Translations under genes and position numbers: made by a program | In this document: positions 53,678-63,050 of the stretch, piece by piece | Layout of the letters: each line of letters opens with the position of its first letter | How positions within the stretch are numbered: the stretch's first letter is position 1 | Notes under the pieces: model-generated | Seen by the model: only the letters and a program-made list of their open reading frames with translations | What the model was told of the DNA's origin: nothing | The model's database searches: none | DNA from: an uncultured Ligilactobacillus sp. | GTDB lineage: Bacteria > Bacillota > Bacilli > Lactobacillales > Lactobacillaceae | Length of the DNA: 64,000 nucleotides | Direction of reading: 5' to 3' | Assembly: GCA_944326135.1 (NCBI GenBank) | Contig: CALVCU010000005.1 | Span: 1 to 64,000, forward strand

Positions 53678-53983
53678 GTGAAAAAGAAATTAAGTTTATT
53701 TGGAGTAGTTATTTTAGTGTTAGCTGTAACAATTTTTTCAGTTTTAAATATGCAAAGTGTAGCAGTTAACTTTTTTAGTTTGAAAGTTAGAATGCCATTG
53801 GTATTATTAATTATTTGTTCTGTAATTGTTGGAATTGTCATTACATCATTATTTTCAACTGTTGCTTCATTCAAACATAAACGAAAAATTAAAACTTTAA
53901 ACAATGAAGTAGCAAGTTTAAAAAAACAAGTTCAAGAAAAAGTTGAAGATAAAAAAGTTATTGAAGATAAAAAGGAAGAGTAA
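53678..53983 (+). CDS. LapA-domain membrane protein
   Basis: This 101-residue protein has two transmembrane helices (about 6-25 and 40-62) and a C-terminal coiled coil of Lys/Glu repeats, the layout of lipopolysaccharide-assembly-protein-A domain proteins (DUF1049). In Gram-positive bacteria its role is unknown. Starts at GTG 53678 after GAGGAGAGG. It sits between the SDR and recJ. Confidence 0.8.
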   Translation: MKKKLSLFGVVILVLAVTIFSVLNMQSVAVNFFSLKVRMPLVLLIICSVIVGIVITSLFSTVASFKHKRKIKTLNNEVASLKKQVQEKVEDKKVIEDKKEE

Positions 53984-53987
53984 TTAA

Positions 53988-56309
53988 TTGATTGATTCAC
54001 AATATAAATGGGATTATCTTTGCGATAATTTAGATCATGATGAATTAAATAGATTAGAAAAAGAAACAAAATTATCACCTATACTTGTTAAAATTTTAGT
54101 CGAACGTGGATTTAAGACAGTAGACGAAATTAATAATTTCTTACATCCTAATGAAAATGACATTCATTCCCCATTTGATTTGCATGATATGCAAAAAGCT
54201 GTTGACCGTATTCAAGAAGCAATTATGAATGGAGAAAAGGTTGTTATTTATGGCGATTATGATGCAGATGGAATTACTAGTACTGCAATAATGTATGAAA
54301 CTCTTCTCGAATTAGGTGCAGATGTTTCATATTATGTTCCAGATCGTTTTAAAGATGGTTATGGTCCTAATTTAGATCAGTATAAAAGATTAAAAAATGA
54401 TGGAATGCAATTATTAATAACTGTTGATAATGGAGTTTCTGGATTTGATGAAATAAAATATTTAAATGCTCAAGGAATTGATGTAATTGTAACTGATCAC
54501 CATGAAATTCCTCAAGAATTACCACCAGCATTTGCAATTGTTCATCCAGATTATCCTGGAAGTAATTATCCTTTTAAAGGATTAGCAGGTGTAGGTGTTG
54601 CATTTAAAGTTGCCTGCGCATTGTTAGAAGAAATTCCAGAAGATTTGTTAGATTTGGTTGCAATTGGAACTGTGGCTGATGTAATGCCATTAGTAGATGA
54701 AAATCGAATATTAGTTAGATATGGATTGCAAGCATTACAAATGACAAATCGACCTGGGTTATTATGCTTGTATGATGTTGCTGGTATTAAACCAAATAAA
54801 ATTGATGCTGATACAATTGGGTTTGCTTTAGCACCAAGATTAAATGCTTTAGGTAGAATAAAGGATGCGTCTTTAGGAGTTAGATTATTAACTACATTGG
54901 ATGAAGAAGAGGCTGCAAGTTTAGCAAAACAAACACAAAAATATAACGAAGAACGTCAAAGTTTCGTTAATGAAATAATGCAACAATGTCAGCAACAATT
55001 ACTTTCTGAAAAGACACATTTAGTTAATATCATAAAGGGTAAAGGCTGGCATGAAGGCGTTTTAGGAATCGTTGCAAGTCGAATTGCTGAACAAACAAAA
55101 AAGCCAACGATTGTATTAACAAAAGTAGAAAATGATATTTATAAGGGATCAGGTCGTTCAGTTAATGGATTTGATTTGTTTAAAGCTTTTGATGGGCATC
55201 GTGACTTATTTGAAAGTTTTGGTGGGCATCAAATGGCATGTGGTTTATCAATTAGTGAAGAGAAAATATCTTCATTACAAGTGATTTCAGATCAAGAAGC
55301 AAGAAATCAAGATTTTGATGTTAATAAAAAAGAAACTATAGATATTACTGATAGGTTAGTTTCTACAGATATTTCATTGAATTTAATTAATGAAATTGAA
55401 AAACTATCGCCTTTTGGGATGCAGAATAATCGACCAATTTTTGAATTTGAAAATTTAAATGGTGCGAATTTAAAAATAATGGGAACAAATCAAGAACACT
55501 ATCGCATCGATTTTAAAGCAAATAATCAAAATATCTCAGCCGTTAAATTTAACGTTTCAATGAAAGAAATTGAAATGCTAAAAAATTGTAATATAAACAA
55601 TATTAAAGTAGTGGGTGAATTAGGAACCAACGAATGGCAAGGAAAAACTTCAATTCAAATAAGGATTAAAGATATTAAAGAGGTAGAAAATCAACAAGAG
55701 AAATTTATTGATGCACGTGTAAAAAAATTAACGCAAAATATGTTTAAAGAAGATATTCTATATGGATTTTTTAATAAAAAAATTCAGAATAAAGTAATGC
55801 AAACACTGCATCATCCAATACAGTCAGTTTTATTACGTGAAGATCAAAGTATTGATCAAGACAAAATTGTAATTGTTGATTGTCCTGACTCGTTAGAATT
55901 ATTTGAAAATGTACTTTCAAACTTGCATGTTGACCAAATTGTATTAAAATGTTATTCGCAGCACAATTTAAATTATATGTCATTACCAACACATGAAGAT
56001 TTTGTAAAGCTTTATCGTTTTACTAGTACTCATCAGAATATCAATTTAAATACAGATTTAGATAAACTTTCTTTATATTTAAATTTTGATAAAGAACAAT
56101 TAGTTTTTATGATAAAGGTGTTTTTTGAGGTTGGATTTGTTAAAATTGATAAGGGATTACTTACCGGAACACCCCAAAACAAACACGTTGATTTAGAACA
56201 AACAGAAGTATATCAAAAAAGATTATCTCAAATAGAGGTTGAAGAAAAATTAATTCGATTAAACACAAATGATTTATTGAATTGGTTGAATAAATTAATA
56301 GAAGATTAG
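53988..56309 (+). CDS. recJ: Single-stranded-DNA-specific exonuclease RecJ
   Basis: This 5'-3' exonuclease acts in recombination and base repair. The 773 residues carry the DHH-family motifs IYGDYDADGITST, TVDNG and VTDHHE, then DHHA1 with GGHQMACG near 417 and an OB domain. The C-terminal 200 residues form the extra domain found in Firmicute RecJ. TTG 53988 starts just after lapA, with AAGGAAGAG inside the lapA end. Confidence 0.95.
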   Translation: MIDSQYKWDYLCDNLDHDELNRLEKETKLSPILVKILVERGFKTVDEINNFLHPNENDIHSPFDLHDMQKAVDRIQEAIMNGEKVVIYGDYDADGITSTAIMYETLLELGADVSYYVPDRFKDGYGPNLDQYKRLKNDGMQLLITVDNGVSGFDEIKYLNAQGIDVIVTDHHEIPQELPPAFAIVHPDYPGSNYPFKGLAGVGVAFKVACALLEEIPEDLLDLVAIGTVADVMPLVDENRILVRYGLQALQMTNRPGLLCLYDVAGIKPNKIDADTIGFALAPRLNALGRIKDASLGVRLLTTLDEEEAASLAKQTQKYNEERQSFVNEIMQQCQQQLLSEKTHLVNIIKGKGWHEGVLGIVASRIAEQTKKPTIVLTKVENDIYKGSGRSVNGFDLFKAFDGHRDLFESFGGHQMACGLSISEEKISSLQVISDQEARNQDFDVNKKETIDITDRLVSTDISLNLINEIEKLSPFGMQNNRPIFEFENLNGANLKIMGTNQEHYRIDFKANNQNISAVKFNVSMKEIEMLKNCNINNIKVVGELGTNEWQGKTSIQIRIKDIKEVENQQEKFIDARVKKLTQNMFKEDILYGFFNKKIQNKVMQTLHHPIQSVLLREDQSIDQDKIVIVDCPDSLELFENVLSNLHVDQIVLKCYSQHNLNYMSLPTHEDFVKLYRFTSTHQNINLNTDLDKLSLYLNFDKEQLVFMIKVFFEVGFVKIDKGLLTGTPQNKHVDLEQTEVYQKRLSQIEVEEKLIRLNTNDLLNWLNKLIED

Positions 56310-56333
56310 TTAAGTTATTAAAGGAGATAAACA

Positions 56334-56852
56334 ATGACTTTAGATTTACACAATTATGTAGCAACTATTCCAGATTATCCAGAAAAGGGTGTTTTATTTC
56401 GTGATATTTCACCATTAATGGCAAATGGAGAAGCTTATCATCAAGCAACTGATCAAATTGTTCAATTTGCTCGAGATAAGGGTGTTGAAATGATTGTTGG
56501 ACCTGAAGCACGTGGCTTCATTATTGGATGCCCAGTTGCTTTTGAATTAGGAGTGGGTTTTGCACCTGCACGTAAAAAAGGTAAATTACCACGCGAAACT
56601 GTAAAAGCTGAGTATGATTTAGAATATGGAAAATCAGCGTTATACATGCATAAAGATGCGATTAAGCCTGGTCAAAAAGTATTAGTAACAGATGATTTAT
56701 TGGCAACTGGCGGAACAATTAGTGCGACAATTGATTTAGTTGAACAATTAGGTGGAATTGTTGTTGGTTGTGCATTTATCATTGAATTACAAGATTTGCA
56801 TGGACGTGACAAAATTAAAGGATATGATATGTTGAGTTTGATGGAGTATTAA
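56334..56852 (+). CDS. apt: Adenine phosphoribosyltransferase
   Basis: Apt salvages adenine to AMP. The 172 residues have the N-terminal [29 protein letters not shown] and the PRPP loop [13 protein letters not shown] (about 117-129). It follows recJ by 24 bases with AAGGAGA. A terminator follows. Confidence 0.97.
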   Translation: MTLDLHNYVATIPDYPEKGVLFRDISPLMANGEAYHQATDQIVQFARDKGVEMIVGPEARGFIIGCPVAFELGVGFAPARKKGKLPRETVKAEYDLEYGKSALYMHKDAIKPGQKVLVTDDLLATGGTISATIDLVEQLGGIVVGCAFIIELQDLHGRDKIKGYDMLSLMEY

Positions 56853-56895
56853 TTGCTATTAGTAAATACTTTAAGTATAATTAATATTATTTAAT

Positions 56896-56919
56896 GCCAT
56901 GATTTTATCGTGGCTTTTT
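56896..56919 (+). terminator. Terminator between apt and dltX
   Basis: 8-bp stem GCCATGAT/ATCGTGGC with one wobble, a 3-base loop and a T-run. It could also attenuate readthrough into the dlt operon. Confidence 0.65.
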
Positions 56920-56942
56920 ATATTAATGCTAGGAGGCTAATC

Positions 56943-57092
56943 ATGAAAGAAAAGTTACGTGCATTTTGGAAAAATAAGTGGGTACGTTTTACTGCGCGTA
57001 CAATTTTTTATTTTGTGATTTTATTTGCTCTGGTATATTTATACAGTTATAGCGGAGTCAATCAACCACACTATATATATAATGAATTTTAA
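56943..57092 (+). CDS. dltX: D-Ala teichoic acid biosynthesis small protein DltX
   Basis: This 49-residue protein has one transmembrane helix (FTARTIFYFVILFALVYLY) and the C-terminal motif SGVNQPHYIYNEF typical of DltX. It leads dltABCD. ATG 56943 has AGGAGG 7 bases upstream; the earlier in-frame codons lie in the terminator region. DltX takes part in moving D-Ala to teichoic acids. Confidence 0.93.
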   Translation: MKEKLRAFWKNKWVRFTARTIFYFVILFALVYLYSYSGVNQPHYIYNEF

Positions 57093-57111
57093 TTTGGGAG
57101 ACGTGATGTAA

Positions 57112-58638
57112 ATGGAACGTAATATAATTGTCACAATTGATGATTTTGCTGTAAAACATCCAGATAAAAATGTATATAATTATTTAGACAATATCAATAC
57201 ATATGGTGATTTAAAAAAATATTCAGATGCGTTAGCTGATTATTTAATTAATTTAAATTTACCAAAAGATCAACCAATTGTTGTATTTGGTGGTCAAACA
57301 TTCCAAATGATTGCAACTTTTTTAGGAGTTGTAAAGTCTGGCCATGCATATATTCCTGTTGATACAAATTCATCAATTTCAAGAATTAAATCAATTGATG
57401 AAATTGGGAATCCTGCTATTTATATTCAAGTTGAAGATTTACCTGCAGAATTTAAACCAGATAAAACAATTTCTAAAAAAGAATTAAATGATATTTTTGT
57501 TCATGGAACTTTTTCAGAAGAAATTAAAAGTGATAATTTTGTAAATGGTAATGATACTTTTTATATTATTTTTACTTCAGGAACAACAGGTAAACCTAAG
57601 GGAGTTCAAATTAGTCATGATAATTTAACTAGTTATATTGACTGGATGCATTCTGATGATTTTGATATTAAACCTGGTGGAATTTGTTTATCACAGGCAC
57701 CATATTCCTTTGATTTATCAGTAATGGATTTATATCCAACATTAACAACTGGTGGTGAATTAGCTGTATTACCTAAAAAAACAACTGAGAATTTTAAAGA
57801 GTTGTTTGAAGTTTTACCTAAACTTCATATTAATGAATGGGTATCAACACCATCCTTTATGGATATTTGTTTATTACAACCAACATTTGATGAAACTCAT
57901 ATGCCTGAATTATCTCACTTTTTGTTCTGTGGTGAGGAATTAACTCATACTACAGCAGCTAATTTGAAAAAGAGATTTCCGCATGCTCGTATATTTAATA
58001 CATATGGACCAACAGAAGCAACAGTTGCAGTAACACAAGTTGAAATTACAGATCAAATTTTAGAAGATTATCAACGGTTACCTATTGGTATGCCTAAAAA
58101 GGATACTCAAATCATGTTAATTAATGATGATTTGGAAGAAGCAGATGCTGAGGGCGAAATTGTAATTGTCGGTCCTAGTGTATCAAAGGGATATATTAAC
58201 AATCCTGAAAAAACAGCAAATGCATTTATGAAAATCCAAGATATGCCAGCATATAGAACAGGTGATCTTGGTGAATTTGATGAAAATGGACAATTATTAT
58301 ATAAAGGCCGCTTAGATTTCCAAGTTAAATTACATGGATTTAGAATTGAATTAGAAGATGTGGATCATCATTTAAATCAAGTAAGTTTGATTTCACAAGC
58401 TACAACAGTTCCAAAATATGATAAAAATAATAAGGTTAACCAATTAATTGCATATATCGTTCCTGAAGAAAATGATTTTGAAGACGATTTTAAGTTAACA
58501 CAGGCAATAAAAAAGGAATTACAAGAAATTATGATGTCATATATGATGCCACAAAGATTTGTATATGTTGATTCATTACCTTTAACTCCAAACGGTAAAA
58601 TTGATCGTAAATCACTAATGAAAGAGGTCAACAAATAA
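57112..58638 (+). CDS. dltA: D-alanine--D-alanyl carrier protein ligase
   Basis: This adenylation enzyme activates D-Ala and loads it on DltC. The 508 residues contain the P-loop TSGTTGKPKG (about 154-163), ATP-binding FNTYGPTEATVAVTQ, the hinge YRTGDLGEFDENG and the catalytic Lys in TPNGKIDRKSL. It overlaps dltB by one base (TAATG). Confidence 0.96.
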   Translation: MERNIIVTIDDFAVKHPDKNVYNYLDNINTYGDLKKYSDALADYLINLNLPKDQPIVVFGGQTFQMIATFLGVVKSGHAYIPVDTNSSISRIKSIDEIGNPAIYIQVEDLPAEFKPDKTISKKELNDIFVHGTFSEEIKSDNFVNGNDTFYIIFTSGTTGKPKGVQISHDNLTSYIDWMHSDDFDIKPGGICLSQAPYSFDLSVMDLYPTLTTGGELAVLPKKTTENFKELFEVLPKLHINEWVSTPSFMDICLLQPTFDETHMPELSHFLFCGEELTHTTAANLKKRFPHARIFNTYGPTEATVAVTQVEITDQILEDYQRLPIGMPKKDTQIMLINDDLEEADAEGEIVIVGPSVSKGYINNPEKTANAFMKIQDMPAYRTGDLGEFDENGQLLYKGRLDFQVKLHGFRIELEDVDHHLNQVSLISQATTVPKYDKNNKVNQLIAYIVPEENDFEDDFKLTQAIKKELQEIMMSYMMPQRFVYVDSLPLTPNGKIDRKSLMKEVNK

Positions 58639-59837
58639 TGTTGAATATGCAACCATATCAAGATCCTTGGTATTTTATATTACTTTCAATTGGCTTATTG
58701 CCAATAATGATTGGATTACTTTATGGTAAAAGATTTAATACATATCAGACAGTAATTTCAATTGCATTTTTATGGCTAACTTTTGGTGGAATTAAATGGC
58801 ATCAAGGAATTGCATTAATTGCTTATGTTATTTTTGAATTATTGTTAATTGCTTGGTATTTTAAATATCGTCAAAAAAATAATAAAACATGGGTATTTTG
58901 TCTTGCGGTAATTTTAGCTATTTTACCGTTAGTCATTGTCAAAATAACTCCTGCAATTGACTTTGGAAGAGAATCGATTATTGGATTTTTAGGAATCAGT
59001 TATTTAACATTTAAAGTTGTTGGAATGATAATGGAAATTCGTGATGGAATGATTAAAAAGTTTGATTTATGGACAACTTTTCAATTTATTATCTTTTTCC
59101 CAACGATTTCATCTGGACCAATTGATCGTTATCGTCGTTTTGAAAAAGATTTTAAATCAATTCCAGAACGTGAAAAATATACAGAAATGCTTGGTAAGGC
59201 AGTACATTATATCTTTTTAGGATTTATGTACAAATTCTTACTTTCTTATTTCTTTGGAGAAATACTATTACCTAAGGTTGCCCATTTAGCTTTAGCACAT
59301 GGTGGTTGGTCAGTATGGACCTTTGCATATGGATATGTTTATGCCATGGATCTATTCTTTGATTTTGCAGGGTATAGTTTATTTGCAGTCGCAACCAGTT
59401 ATGTAATGGGAATTGAAACTCCAATGAACTTTAATAAACCATTTATTTCACATAATGTAAAAGACTTCTGGAATAGATGGCATATGACGTTGTCATTCTG
59501 GTTTAGAGATTACATTTACATGAGACTTGTTTTCTTCATGATGAAGAAAAGAATATTAAAAAGTAGAATCTCAATGGCTAATATAGGTTATCTAACATTA
59601 TTCCTTATTATGGGATTCTGGCATGGATTAACTTGGTATTATATTGCATATGGTTTATTCCAAGGGTTTGCAATGATTATCTGTGATGCATGGCAAAGAT
59701 TTAAGAAGAAGCACCGTAAATATATTCCACATAATAAATTTACAGAATGTTTTGCAATCTTCTTAACATTTAATGTTATCTGTTTTAGTCTCTTGATTTT
59801 CTCAGGATTCTTAAATACACTATTTGTTGTACATTAA
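58638..59837 (+). CDS. dltB: Teichoic acid D-alanyltransferase DltB (MBOAT)
   Basis: This 399-residue polytopic MBOAT-family acyltransferase moves D-Ala across the membrane. The family's conserved WHMTLSFWFRDYIYMRL and the catalytic His in MGFWHGLTWYY are visible, with about ten hydrophobic segments. Translationally coupled to dltA; dltC follows. Confidence 0.95.
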   Translation: MLNMQPYQDPWYFILLSIGLLPIMIGLLYGKRFNTYQTVISIAFLWLTFGGIKWHQGIALIAYVIFELLLIAWYFKYRQKNNKTWVFCLAVILAILPLVIVKITPAIDFGRESIIGFLGISYLTFKVVGMIMEIRDGMIKKFDLWTTFQFIIFFPTISSGPIDRYRRFEKDFKSIPEREKYTEMLGKAVHYIFLGFMYKFLLSYFFGEILLPKVAHLALAHGGWSVWTFAYGYVYAMDLFFDFAGYSLFAVATSYVMGIETPMNFNKPFISHNVKDFWNRWHMTLSFWFRDYIYMRLVFFMMKKRILKSRISMANIGYLTLFLIMGFWHGLTWYYIAYGLFQGFAMIICDAWQRFKKKHRKYIPHNKFTECFAIFLTFNVICFSLLIFSGFLNTLFVVH

Positions 59838-59861
59838 TAAATAAAAGTGAGGTTATATAAA

Positions 59862-60092
59862 ATGAAAGATCAAGTATTAGAAATTTTAGCAGATGTTACA
59901 GGCAGTGACGAAGTAAAGAAAGATTTAGACGTAAATATTTTTGAAACTGGCTTATTAGATTCAATGGGTACGGTACAATTTTTACTTGAACTACAAAATC
60001 AATTAGGCGTAGATGTTCCTGTTTCTGAATTTGATCGTTCAGAATGGGAAACACCAAATAAAATTATTGCGAAAGTTGAAAGCATGAAATAA
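59862..60092 (+). CDS. dltC: D-alanyl carrier protein
   Basis: This 76-residue acyl-carrier-like protein has the phosphopantetheine attachment Ser34 in [13 protein letters not shown] 59862 is preferred because GAGG lies about 9 bases upstream; GTG 59847 is the in-frame alternative. It overlaps dltD by one base. Confidence 0.95.
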   Translation: MKDQVLEILADVTGSDEVKKDLDVNIFETGLLDSMGTVQFLLELQNQLGVDVPVSEFDRSEWETPNKIIAKVESMK

Positions 60093-61369
60093 TGAAACTC
60101 AAAAATAAACTTTTTCAAATATTTGGACCTATAGTTGTAGCTGCGGTTCTATTGATTGCTTTATTAATTTCACCATTTAATTTCAGAAGTTTTAATAAAA
60201 AAGTAATTCAGGAAGCAGCAGTTTCTCAATCTACTAACGTTTTTAAAGGAACAGCTATTAAGAAAAAGGCTTTAGAAGAAGGATATGTCCCATTCATGGG
60301 ATCTTCTGAATTATCACGAATGGATCCAATGCATCCATCTGTACTTGCAGAAAAATACAATCGAAATTATCGTCCTTTTTTATTGGGAGCAGCAGGTTCG
60401 CAATCACTCTCTCAATTTTGGGGAATGCAAGGGATAAATAAGCAATTAAAAAATAAAAAAGTAGTTTTTATTATTTCACCACAATGGTTCGTTAAAGATG
60501 GAATAAATAAGAATGCTTTTGCAATGTATTATTCCAATTTGCAAGCAGTTACGTGGTTAAAGTCAGCTCAAGATACTTTAATGGATCGTTATGCAGCACG
60601 ACGATTACTTGATATGCCATCTGCACATAATGATAAATTAATTGAGCAATGTCTTCTTCAAGTTGCTGCTGGACAAGAGTTAACATCTTCAGAAAAAATT
60701 TATTTAGATTTAAAATATAATGAATTAAAACATGAAGATCAGTTATTCTCAACGATTGGTATGTCTGATCGTGTTGAAAAAATAAACAAGGCAGCTGAGC
60801 AACTCCCATCTACATATAATTATCAAGAATTAGATAATATTGCTTACCATATGGGAGTAGATGGAACAACAAATAATAAGTTTAATATTAAGAACTCTTT
60901 CTATAGTAATCGATTAAAGAAACAAATTGGAAAATTAAAGAATGAACAATCAAACTTTAATTATGTATCTTCTCCAGAATTTGGAGATTTTCAATTAGTA
61001 TTAAATCAATTTGCAAAAAATAATACAGACGTGTTATTTATTATTCCACCAGTAAATGCAAAATGGGCTAAGTATACTGGCTTGAAGATGTCAATGATTG
61101 ATCAATTTAATAAGAAAATTAAGTATCAATTACAAAGCCAAGGATTTAATAATATTGTAGATTTAACTAAAGATGGTGAGAAGCCATACTTTATGGAAGA
61201 TACAATACATTTAGGTTGGCGTGGTTGGCTAAAAGTTGATAAGTATGTAAATCCATTTTTAACTGAAAAGCAACCTGAACCTAAATATCATATTAATAAC
61301 TATTTCTATAATGAAAGTTGGCATAAGATGCAAGGAGACAAACTTGATCAATTCTTAGCTAATCATTAG
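60092..61369 (+). CDS. dltD: D-Ala transfer protein DltD
   Basis: This 425-residue protein is anchored by one N-terminal helix (IFGPIVVAAVLLIALLI) with an extracellular SGNH-like domain: the FMGSSELSRMDPMHP block with the nucleophile Ser, and the C-terminal Asp/His pair in MEDTIHLGWRGW. It completes D-alanylation of teichoic acids. Last gene of dltXABCD; a strong terminator follows. Confidence 0.95.
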   Translation: MKLKNKLFQIFGPIVVAAVLLIALLISPFNFRSFNKKVIQEAAVSQSTNVFKGTAIKKKALEEGYVPFMGSSELSRMDPMHPSVLAEKYNRNYRPFLLGAAGSQSLSQFWGMQGINKQLKNKKVVFIISPQWFVKDGINKNAFAMYYSNLQAVTWLKSAQDTLMDRYAARRLLDMPSAHNDKLIEQCLLQVAAGQELTSSEKIYLDLKYNELKHEDQLFSTIGMSDRVEKINKAAEQLPSTYNYQELDNIAYHMGVDGTTNNKFNIKNSFYSNRLKKQIGKLKNEQSNFNYVSSPEFGDFQLVLNQFAKNNTDVLFIIPPVNAKWAKYTGLKMSMIDQFNKKIKYQLQSQGFNNIVDLTKDGEKPYFMEDTIHLGWRGWLKVDKYVNPFLTEKQPEPKYHINNYFYNESWHKMQGDKLDQFLANH

Positions 61370-61376
61370 TTATTAA

Positions 61377-61412
61377 ACAAGAGATGTGATAACTCACATC
61401 TCTTGTTTTTTT
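61377..61412. terminator. Bidirectional terminator between dltD and apbE
   Basis: 13-bp stem ACAAGAGATGTGA/TCACATCTCTTGT with a tetraloop and T-run. The apbE stop codon (61394-61396) and its last sense codons lie in the right arm. Confidence 0.9.
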
Positions 61413-62305
61413 ATAAATTCGTTAATTGTATGATCTTTATATACAAAAATTGATCGTAATAGACTAGGATTGAAATTTGTAATTTTGTTATTAAAAAATA
61501 ATCGGCTAGATTCAATTTCACCTGCAAGTGAAGTTGTACAAAAGACAGTTACAGACATTAAATTAGTTGAATAGGGGAAACCAGTTTTAGAGTCTAAAAT
61601 ATGGTGAAATGTTTTTCCATTTTTAATAAATTGTCGTTCATAAATACCAGATGTTACAACAGAGCAGGGAGGAGTGATAACATTCTTAATTGCTTCTCCT
61701 CTTTTTTTCCATGGATCTTGAATGCCAATTCGCCATAATCCATCACTATGTAAGGGACAATTACCAATTAATAATAAATTTCCGCCTAAATTTATTATTC
61801 CTGATTTAATGCCATAACTTTGCCATAGATTTTTTAAGCGATCAGCTATATATCCTTTTCCGATAGCGCCTAAATCTAATTGCATATTTTTTCGTTTTAA
61901 ATAAACATTATTGTTTGGCAAAATTTCAATATCTTCAGGATTTATTATTTTTTTTAATTTTTCAATTTCGTTTGGAAATGGAATTTTAGCGTTTCGTGTT
62001 CCAATATCCCATGCTTTTACTAATGGACCGATTGCAACATTAAATCCAAAATTTTGTAGACTTATTTCTTTTGATATCTTTATTAAATCGTATGTTGGAT
62101 CAGAAACTTTAACTGCTTTTTTTCCTGAATTCAAATTAAGTTTACTGATTTCAGAATCGTTTTTATAAATTGAAAAAATCTTATCATAGTAATTAACAAT
62201 TTTTTTTGCTGGTTCAAAAATCACTTTCGATTGTTTATTGAAAACTGTAAAAGAAACATTAGTACCTAATGCTCTAAAAGAGTAATTATATGTTTTTATG
62301 CTCAT
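61394..62305 (-). CDS. apbE: FAD:protein FMN transferase ApbE
   Basis: ApbE splits FAD and attaches FMN through a phosphoester bond to a Thr or Ser in target proteins. The 303 residues have the N-terminal RALGTNVSF, a central FNVAIGPLVKAWDIG, the FAD-binding DLGAIGKGYIADRL, INLGGNLLLIG and HHILDSKTGFPYS. The C-terminal metal-binding motif, usually A-D-x-x-x-T, reads AGEIESS here. There is no signal peptide or lipobox, so it acts in the cytosol. It starts 9 bases after the stop of the PAS gene on the same strand, with AAGGAGAG before its ATG, indicating one operon. Confidence 0.93.
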   Translation of the reverse strand: MSIKTYNYSFRALGTNVSFTVFNKQSKVIFEPAKKIVNYYDKIFSIYKNDSEISKLNLNSGKKAVKVSDPTYDLIKISKEISLQNFGFNVAIGPLVKAWDIGTRNAKIPFPNEIEKLKKIINPEDIEILPNNNVYLKRKNMQLDLGAIGKGYIADRLKNLWQSYGIKSGIINLGGNLLLIGNCPLHSDGLWRIGIQDPWKKRGEAIKNVITPPCSVVTSGIYERQFIKNGKTFHHILDSKTGFPYSTNLMSVTVFCTTSLAGEIESSRLFFNNKITNFNPSLLRSIFVYKDHTINEFIKKQEM

Positions 62306-62314
62306 AATCTCTCC

Positions 62315-62875
62315 TTAAATTTCAGATGCCCCGGAAATTGCATCACTATCAGTGTCAGAATTTAAATCTAAAATGTCTTGTTCTACCATTTTGCGGTATT
62401 TTTCTTGATTTTTATCACTGTAATGAAAACTTGATTCTTGGTTTGTATCTAAATTTTTATTTTGTGATTCTATGAAGCCACCGTATCTATATTTATCAAT
62501 TAATCCAGTAATGTTTTCTGTAATTTGCATACATCCTAGATAATGTTTTTTATTATCTTTGATGCTAACTAATTTTAAATTGAAATATTGATCATCTACT
62601 TTCAATGCACGTTCAAATTGATCCATTTTATTGTGACGAAACCTTTCCAATATATCAAACATAGATGGTAAATTTGTAAAGTCTAATTGAGAATTAACTT
62701 TTTCTCCAATTTTATAATTATTTGAGAGTGGATTGATAACAAATTTTAAATGGCCTGTTTGATCTATAAAACGAATTTCAATTGGTAATCCTTCAAGAAT
62801 AAAATTGAGTTTTTTAATATCAATTTTTCCATGTATCATTTTAAATTCATTCTCTATATGATTATTGTTATTCAT
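62315..62875 (-). CDS. PAS-domain protein with a C-terminal flavinylation motif
   Basis: The 186-residue protein has a PAS-like core (about 18-130: LNFILEGLPIEIRFIDQTGH, then a helical middle and GCMQITENITGLI), similar in pattern to the PAS_10/DUF438-type domain. A polar linker (about 135-175) ends in DSDTDSDAISGASEI. Residues 178-184, DAISGAS, match the ApbE target consensus D-x-x-(S/T)-G-A-(T/S), making Ser184 the predicted FMN acceptor. apbE lies immediately downstream in the same operon. No signal peptide is present. The family function is unknown. A sensor or redox relay with covalent FMN is inference. Confidence 0.8.
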   Translation of the reverse strand: MNNNNHIENEFKMIHGKIDIKKLNFILEGLPIEIRFIDQTGHLKFVINPLSNNYKIGEKVNSQLDFTNLPSMFDILERFRHNKMDQFERALKVDDQYFNLKLVSIKDNKKHYLGCMQITENITGLIDKYRYGGFIESQNKNLDTNQESSFHYSDKNQEKYRKMVEQDILDLNSDTDSDAISGASEI

Positions 62876-63050
62876 ATTTAGTACCTCATATTAAATAAAA
62901 ATTCACACAATGTTAATTGAATATCAATGGTCGCAATTGTTGTTTTGTGATACCATATATTAGGTATAGTATCGAAATTATCATATGCTAGTTTTGTGAT
63001 AATTTCAATTAATTATTAATTTGAAGATGATTAAGTGACGGTGAAACCTT
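62876..63050. other. Divergent intergenic region between the PAS gene and the class B PBP gene
   Basis: 175 bases, AT-rich, with TATA-like elements in both directions (for example TATAGT near 62970). It must hold the promoters of the PAS-apbE pair and the PBP gene, but no element stands out. Confidence 0.4.
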
